The position numbers were made by a program, and so were the translations under genes. Positions 51,091 to 54,535 of a DNA stretch of 54,535 nucleotides are shown here, in pieces. Within the stretch, counting starts at the first letter, position 1, and the number at the start of each line of letters is the position of its first letter. Below the pieces are notes generated by a model, which worked only from the letters and a program-made list of their open reading frames with translations, made no database searches and was not told the DNA's origin. Source of the stretch: an uncultured Myxococcales bacterium (GTDB taxonomy: Bacteria; Myxococcota_A; UBA9042); NCBI GenBank assembly GCA_903919145.1, contig CAIXGW010000080.1:1-54535 (forward strand), in the 5' to 3' direction.

Positions 51091-51906
51091 TCAGCTGGCC
51101 GGCGCGGCCCCCTTGGCGGGGGGAGCGGCCTTGGGCTTGGGCGGAAGCGCCTTGTCGCACGCGGCTTTTTCGCCGTGCTTGCACGCCAGCTTGTACAGCT
51201 CTTGCGCTTGCACTGGTTGCTTGCGGGCTTCGTAGATCCCTGCGGCGTCCAGACACGCCCGGCCCTGCTTGGCCTTGCACAGCGCCAGGAGTTTGGGCGG
51301 CGGCGGCGGCGGTGGCGGCAACACCTTGGCTTCAGCGGGCACGGCAATTTCGGTCTCCAGACGCGGGTCGGGCTGCGCTTTGACGTTGGGCGCCGGCAGC
51401 TTGGACTCTTTGGCGTGACGCGCTGCCTTGGCCAGCTGTAGGTCGCGCCGCGCCTCCGCGGCCATGGCGGCCAGTCTGTCGGCCGCAGGAGCGACCCGCA
51501 GGCGCAAAAAGGCCTGCAGCGCGGCATCGTTGCCCTGATCAGGCGACGCATCGGCCAGCCGGGTGTCGATGTGCTTGACCAGCTCGTCCATCTCCAGCAT
51601 CACCGCGCGCATTCGCGCCAGGCTGTCCAGCAGTTCTGGCCCACAGTCCTTTGCCTTGTCGCGCTGAGCGCCGCAGGTCGCCTGCTCTTGGCTCAGCGCC
51701 GTCGCCAGTTCGGCGGCCTGTCGCGCCAATTGGCGGGCCACCTCTTGCAGAGCCGCCCGCCCCGTGGCCGCGGCCTGGGGGGCCGGTTGAGCCTGCGCGG
51801 AATTGGCTTGCACGGCTGCGGCGGCCAGCCCCATCGCGACGGCCAGCCCCAGCGCAAGCAGCTTGCCCGGCCGCTGGCGCCCCGATGACCTTGAGGTTGT
51901 TTTCAT
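51091..51906 (-). CDS. Periplasmic protein with one Sel1-like repeat
   Basis: 271 residues from the ATG at 51906 (AGGACA upstream), chosen because a signal peptide begins there (LLALGLAVAMGLAAAAV...QAQ). The mature part has a Cys-containing helical region (about 40-150) and a Pro-rich linker (about 165-200). A C-terminal Sel1/HCP-like unit (about 200-250, KQGRACLDAAGIYEARK, AQELYKLACKHGEKAAC) has the paired Cys of such repeats. The tail is Pro/Lys/Ala-rich. A single unit is too short for a solenoid, so it may be a docking module. The function is unknown. Confidence 0.7.
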   Translation of the reverse strand: MKTTSRSSGRQRPGKLLALGLAVAMGLAAAAVQANSAQAQPAPQAAATGRAALQEVARQLARQAAELATALSQEQATCGAQRDKAKDCGPELLDSLARMRAVMLEMDELVKHIDTRLADASPDQGNDAALQAFLRLRVAPAADRLAAMAAEARRDLQLAKAARHAKESKLPAPNVKAQPDPRLETEIAVPAEAKVLPPPPPPPPKLLALCKAKQGRACLDAAGIYEARKQPVQAQELYKLACKHGEKAACDKALPPKPKAAPPAKGAAPAS

Positions 51907-52250
51907 AAGGCTTTGTCCTGTTGTTGGGCCGACTGCAGCAGGCAACCACCCGCCAGAGACCTGGTCATGGCTGCGCTGCCGCGCGCTTGTCCGCCGGCGT
52001 CTCGCCGCCTGCCCGCCAAAGGGGCGTGGGAAGGCCAGCTGCCAGGTCCAGGGCGGAGATCCAGGAGCGTGGACCGGGATTTTCGCCCGCGCCAAGCCTA
52101 CACTCGCCAGGGGCCCCCGTCCAACTGCCGCGCCCCGCCCACAAGCAGACACAGATATCCACTGAATTCAACGGGGCCGCTCTTGTAGTTCTGCGGCGAC
52201 GGCTGCAGCATGCCCTGGCGGCGCCACCCCAGCGCCGGGCGAGAGCCCAA
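51907..52250. other. Divergent intergenic region upstream of amt
   Basis: 344 bp between the Sel1-like gene (minus) and amt (plus). Although amt genes are often nitrogen-regulated from sigma-54 promoters, I find no -24/-12 match here in either direction. The segment TACACT at 52099 lacks a -35. No gene or strong hairpin is seen. Confidence 0.4.
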
Positions 52251-53624
52251 ATGAGTGAGTCGACCCCGTTTTCGCGCCGCCGCGCCCAGCTGGCCCTGGT
52301 CGCCCTGGTCGGCGCCTGTGCCCTGGGCCTGGGTGCACCGGTGGCAGAGGCCAAGCCGCCGACCGGCCTGGACACCGGAGACACCGCCTGGATGCTGACG
52401 GCGACCGCCCTGGTGCTGCTGATGACGCCGGGCTTGTCGTTCTTCTACGGCGGAATGGTGCGCAACAAGAACGTGCTTTCGACCATGCTGCAGAGCTTTG
52501 TGGCCATGAGCCTGGTCAGCCTGGTGTGGGTGGCGTTTGGCTTCTCTTTGGCTTTTGGCGACTCCATGGGCGGGATTGTGGGCGATCCGCGCACCTACTG
52601 GATGCTGAGCGGCGTGGGCGCGGCGCCAGAGCCAACGCTGGCCAAGACCATCCCTCTTGCGCTGTTTGCGTTGTTTCAGCTCAAGTTTGCCATCATTACC
52701 CCAGCGCTCATCACCGGCTCCTTTGCCGAGCGCGTGCGCTTCTCAAGCTACATGATCTTTATGGTGTTGTTTACGGTGGTGGTGTACTGCCCGCTGGCCC
52801 ACATGACCTGGCACCCCAATGGCCTGCTGCGGCAGTGGGGCGTGCTGGACTTTGCCGGCGGCACGGTGGTCCACATGTCGGCGGGGTTTGCTGCGCTGAC
52901 AGGGGCGGTTTTCTTGGGCCGCCGCCAGGATCACCAACCGGGCCTTGTGCACACGCCAGCCAACATCCCCTATGTACTGCTTGGCACCGGAATGCTGTGG
53001 TTTGGCTGGTTTGGCTTTAATGCCGGGTCAGCTCTTGCGGCTTCTGGCACGGCGGTGCAGGCGTTCTTGACCACCAACACGGCGTCGGCCGCGGCGATGT
53101 TTGCGTGGCTGGTCGTCGATGGGCTGCGCGGCGTCAGGCCCTCGGCCATGGGCGCTTGCATTGGCGCAGTGGTCGGTCTGGTCGCCATCACCCCGGCCGC
53201 CGGCTTTGTGTCGGTCGGGTCGAGCGTCGCCATCGGGGCCATTGCGGCGGGCATCAGCAACTTGGCTGCCCATTGGAAGAGCAAGTCCCAGCTGGATGAC
53301 ACCCTGGATGTGTTTCCCTGCCACGGCGTCGGCGGCATCGTGGGCATGGTGGCCACCGCCATCTTGGCCGACAAGCGCATCAATCCAGACGGAGCCGACG
53401 GGCTGCTGTACGGCGGCACGGCCTTGTTCAAGACCCACATCCTGGCGCTGCTGGCCGTGGGTGCCGCGGTCATCGCCCTTTCTTGGCTGCTTTACAAGCT
53501 GGTGGACCTCATCTCGCCGATGCGCGTCAGCCACGAGCAAGAGCAGCTGGGCCTGGACATCAGCCAGCACGGCGAGTCGGTCCGCGCTGAAGGTGAGCTG
53601 AAGACACAGCCAGCGGCGACGTAG
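52251..53624 (+). CDS. amt: Ammonium transporter
   Basis: 457 residues from the ATG at 52251; the frame is open upstream, but the sequence there is not protein-like. An N-terminal signal-like segment precedes the first of about eleven membrane helices. Conserved features include GLSFFYGGMVRNKN, the first pore His in GGTVVHMSAG and the second pore His in FPCHGVGGIVG, so the twin-His conduction site is intact. It conducts ammonium into the cell, usually under PII (GlnB/GlnK) control. No glnK lies adjacent in the window, which is unusual for amt. Confidence 0.96.
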   Translation: MSESTPFSRRRAQLALVALVGACALGLGAPVAEAKPPTGLDTGDTAWMLTATALVLLMTPGLSFFYGGMVRNKNVLSTMLQSFVAMSLVSLVWVAFGFSLAFGDSMGGIVGDPRTYWMLSGVGAAPEPTLAKTIPLALFALFQLKFAIITPALITGSFAERVRFSSYMIFMVLFTVVVYCPLAHMTWHPNGLLRQWGVLDFAGGTVVHMSAGFAALTGAVFLGRRQDHQPGLVHTPANIPYVLLGTGMLWFGWFGFNAGSALAASGTAVQAFLTTNTASAAAMFAWLVVDGLRGVRPSAMGACIGAVVGLVAITPAAGFVSVGSSVAIGAIAAGISNLAAHWKSKSQLDDTLDVFPCHGVGGIVGMVATAILADKRINPDGADGLLYGGTALFKTHILALLAVGAAVIALSWLLYKLVDLISPMRVSHEQEQLGLDISQHGESVRAEGELKTQPAAT

Positions 53625-53652
53625 CCAAACAGGTGAGGCGAACGCCTGGGCA

Positions 53653-54138
53653 TCAGAAGTACCAGCGCACTGCCCCGTGACCGCCGCGACCGGCAAAGCC
53701 GTCATGGTGGCCAAAGAAGAACATTGGCCGCCAGTCGGCCACAAACTCAATGGGCACCGCCTTGAAGTGCCAGCCCAATTCGACAAGGGCGTGCACCCCG
53801 ATCGACGAATAGCTGCTCCAAGACCAGAAGTCGGCACCGCCGCCAAAGCCCAGAAACAGCCGGCCGGCGGGGCCTTTGGCCAGCTCGACAGGTTCAACGA
53901 CGTAATCGACCGCCAGCGCCAGCCCCTCAAAGTTGTAGCCGCCCAGAAAGCCCTGGATGGCCGCCTTGTTGCCCAGGTAGTACTTGGCCGTCAGGTTCTC
54001 TGTGTAGTAGCCGCCCGCCACGCCGATGCCAAACAGCTTGGTCTGGCCAATTTCCAGGGCCGCGGCTTGGCCCCCGACCAACAGACTGGCAGCCAGTGCG
54101 AGGCATGCGCAGGCTCTGGCAAAACTCAAGTTAGACAT
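53653..54138 (-). CDS. Small outer-membrane beta-barrel-like protein
   Basis: 161 residues from the ATG at 54138, with GGAAAGG upstream. A signal peptide ends near GGQAAA-LE. The mature part is made of amphipathic strands with Gly and aromatic residues (VAGGYYTENLTAKYYL, FLGFGGGADFW), and the C-terminus is VRWYF. The terminal Phe is the BAM recognition signature. At about 135 residues it would be an eight-stranded barrel of the OmpW/OmpX size class. It is convergent with amt, 28 bp away. No specific family is recognised. Confidence 0.75.
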   Translation of the reverse strand: MSNLSFARACACLALAASLLVGGQAAALEIGQTKLFGIGVAGGYYTENLTAKYYLGNKAAIQGFLGGYNFEGLALAVDYVVEPVELAKGPAGRLFLGFGGGADFWSWSSYSSIGVHALVELGWHFKAVPIEFVADWRPMFFFGHHDGFAGRGGHGAVRWYF

Positions 54139-54215
54139 GCAATACCTTTCCAACGGCGAAGAGGGACATGTGCATCCGCGCATCCCGCGCCGACACACCC
54201 GCAAGCGAGGACGCA

Positions 54216-54225
54216 ATTGTAGCAC
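54216..54225 (-). promoter_or_regulatory. Extended -10 element GTGCTACAAT
   Basis: On the minus strand TACAAT (five of six) is preceded by TG at the extended -10 spacing. It lies about 80 bp before the ATG at 54138 of the small outer-membrane protein gene. No -35 box is at the right distance. It shares its core with the kamA, rel and ABC-F elements. Confidence 0.45.
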
Positions 54226-54313
54226 TGCGGTCGCCCTGCGCATCGCGGTCTGGCCATCGGATGACAGGGCCATGGCAATTGCAGCGGCGGCGCCCGGCGC
54301 GGCGGCTCTGCTG

Positions 54314-54535
54314 CTAGTGCTCGCCGCGCTCTCCGCGCTCGTCGTGGCCCTGACGGTCCTTGGCGCCGCCGTGGGCCTTTTCGCCCAGCGTCGCCTTCAA
54401 GCCGGCGACCAGCTGCTGCTTTTCGGCGTCCGTCAGGCGCGCCTCAGGGTGCAGCAGCAAGAAGATCGGCATGGGCATCTCGCCCTCCTGCACCGCCTCC
54501 GCAGCCTCGTCGGCCTCTTTCTGCGGCAGCTGCCA
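54314..54535 (-). CDS. Haem-binding-domain protein, 3' end only (5' end outside the window)
   Basis: An open frame enters from the right edge on the minus strand and stops with TAG at 54316-54314, giving the last 73 residues. They contain the second half of a haem-binding-domain (PF14376-type) sequence: a Trp near the edge, an acidic helix, then MPMPIFLLLHPEARLT followed by DAEKQQLVAGL. The CxxCH haem site, normally earlier in this family, would lie outside the window. A charged, His-containing tail ends the protein. The family is made of small exported monohaem proteins. The call rests on the motif pattern of this fragment. Confidence 0.7.
   Translation of the reverse strand, partial: WQLPQKEADEAAEAVQEGEMPMPIFLLLHPEARLTDAEKQQLVAGLKATLGEKAHGGAKDRQGHDERGERGEH

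Noticed and set aside
51907..52250. Sigma-54 promoter for amt
   Set aside because: It was expected from the usual regulation of ammonium transporters, but no GG-N10-GC element with flanking consensus was found in either orientation.

Overview
The window is GC-rich bacterial chromosome, almost certainly from a myxobacterium-like member of the Myxococcota (Deltaproteobacteria in older usage). The evidence is strong G/C preference at third codon positions, a very large share of secreted and lipobox-bearing proteins, large Cys-rich mosaic surface proteins with CxDxxxCTxDxC repeats, MopE-type CDGxDNDCDG motifs, and HEAT, PDZ and carboxypeptidase-regulatory-domain lipoproteins. I see no rRNA, intact tRNA, phage, transposon or CRISPR array. 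The content looks like core genome mixed with lineage-specific cell-envelope genes.

Layout. 1-2418: 3' part of a giant Cys-rich secreted protein. 2548-3891: TolC-type outer-membrane channel. 4153-7806 (minus): secreted multidomain polysaccharide deacetylase. 8122-10617 (minus): TolA-like coiled-coil lipoprotein. 10753-13053 (minus): bifunctional (p)ppGpp synthetase/hydrolase. 13359-16586: ExbB/ExbD/TonB-like energy-transduction operon ending in a Kazal-containing lipoprotein. 16885-17490: small secreted protein behind a very good sigma-54 promoter match. 17491-17684: intergenic block packed with inverted repeats. 17685-20116 (minus): prfA and a DUF1385 membrane protein. 20413-24322: HAD phosphatase, EI24/CysZ-like membrane protein and two Get3/ArsA-like ATPases. 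24486-25952: KamA-family radical SAM aminomutase. 26020-26922: outer-membrane protein. 26983-33238: MeaB GTPase, GT-C glycosyltransferase, phosphomannomutase/phosphoglucomutase and a DUF2279 lipoprotein.

33340-35621 (minus): a lipoprotein with a putative His/Cys caspase-type dyad, followed by a small membrane-anchored protein. 35945-39405: secreted HEAT protein, HEAT lipoprotein and glutaredoxin lipoprotein. 39396-48757 (minus): a long run of envelope genes: PDZ/carboxypeptidase-regulatory protein, radical SAM-SPASM enzyme, three unknown anchored proteins, an M20 peptidase and a Cys-rich lipoprotein. 48952-50970: ABC-F ATPase. 51091-51906 (minus): periplasmic Sel1-like protein. 52251-53624: ammonium transporter. 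53653-54138 (minus): small outer-membrane protein. 54314-54535 (minus): 3' end of a haem-binding-domain protein.

How the genes fit together. Most genes build or service the envelope: export (TolC), proton-motive-force transduction (ExbB/ExbD/TonB), sugar and glycan transfer (GT-C protein, phosphohexomutase, deacetylase), surface adhesion-like proteins and many lipoproteins. Housekeeping genes (rel, prfA, ABC-F, meaB, amt) are interspersed. The best candidates for under-described biology are the asymmetric pair of Get3-like ATPases next to an EI24-family membrane protein, the lipoprotein with a caspase-type His/Cys pair, the sigma-54-driven small secreted protein beside a structured intergenic block, and the radical SAM-SPASM enzyme embedded among lipoproteins.
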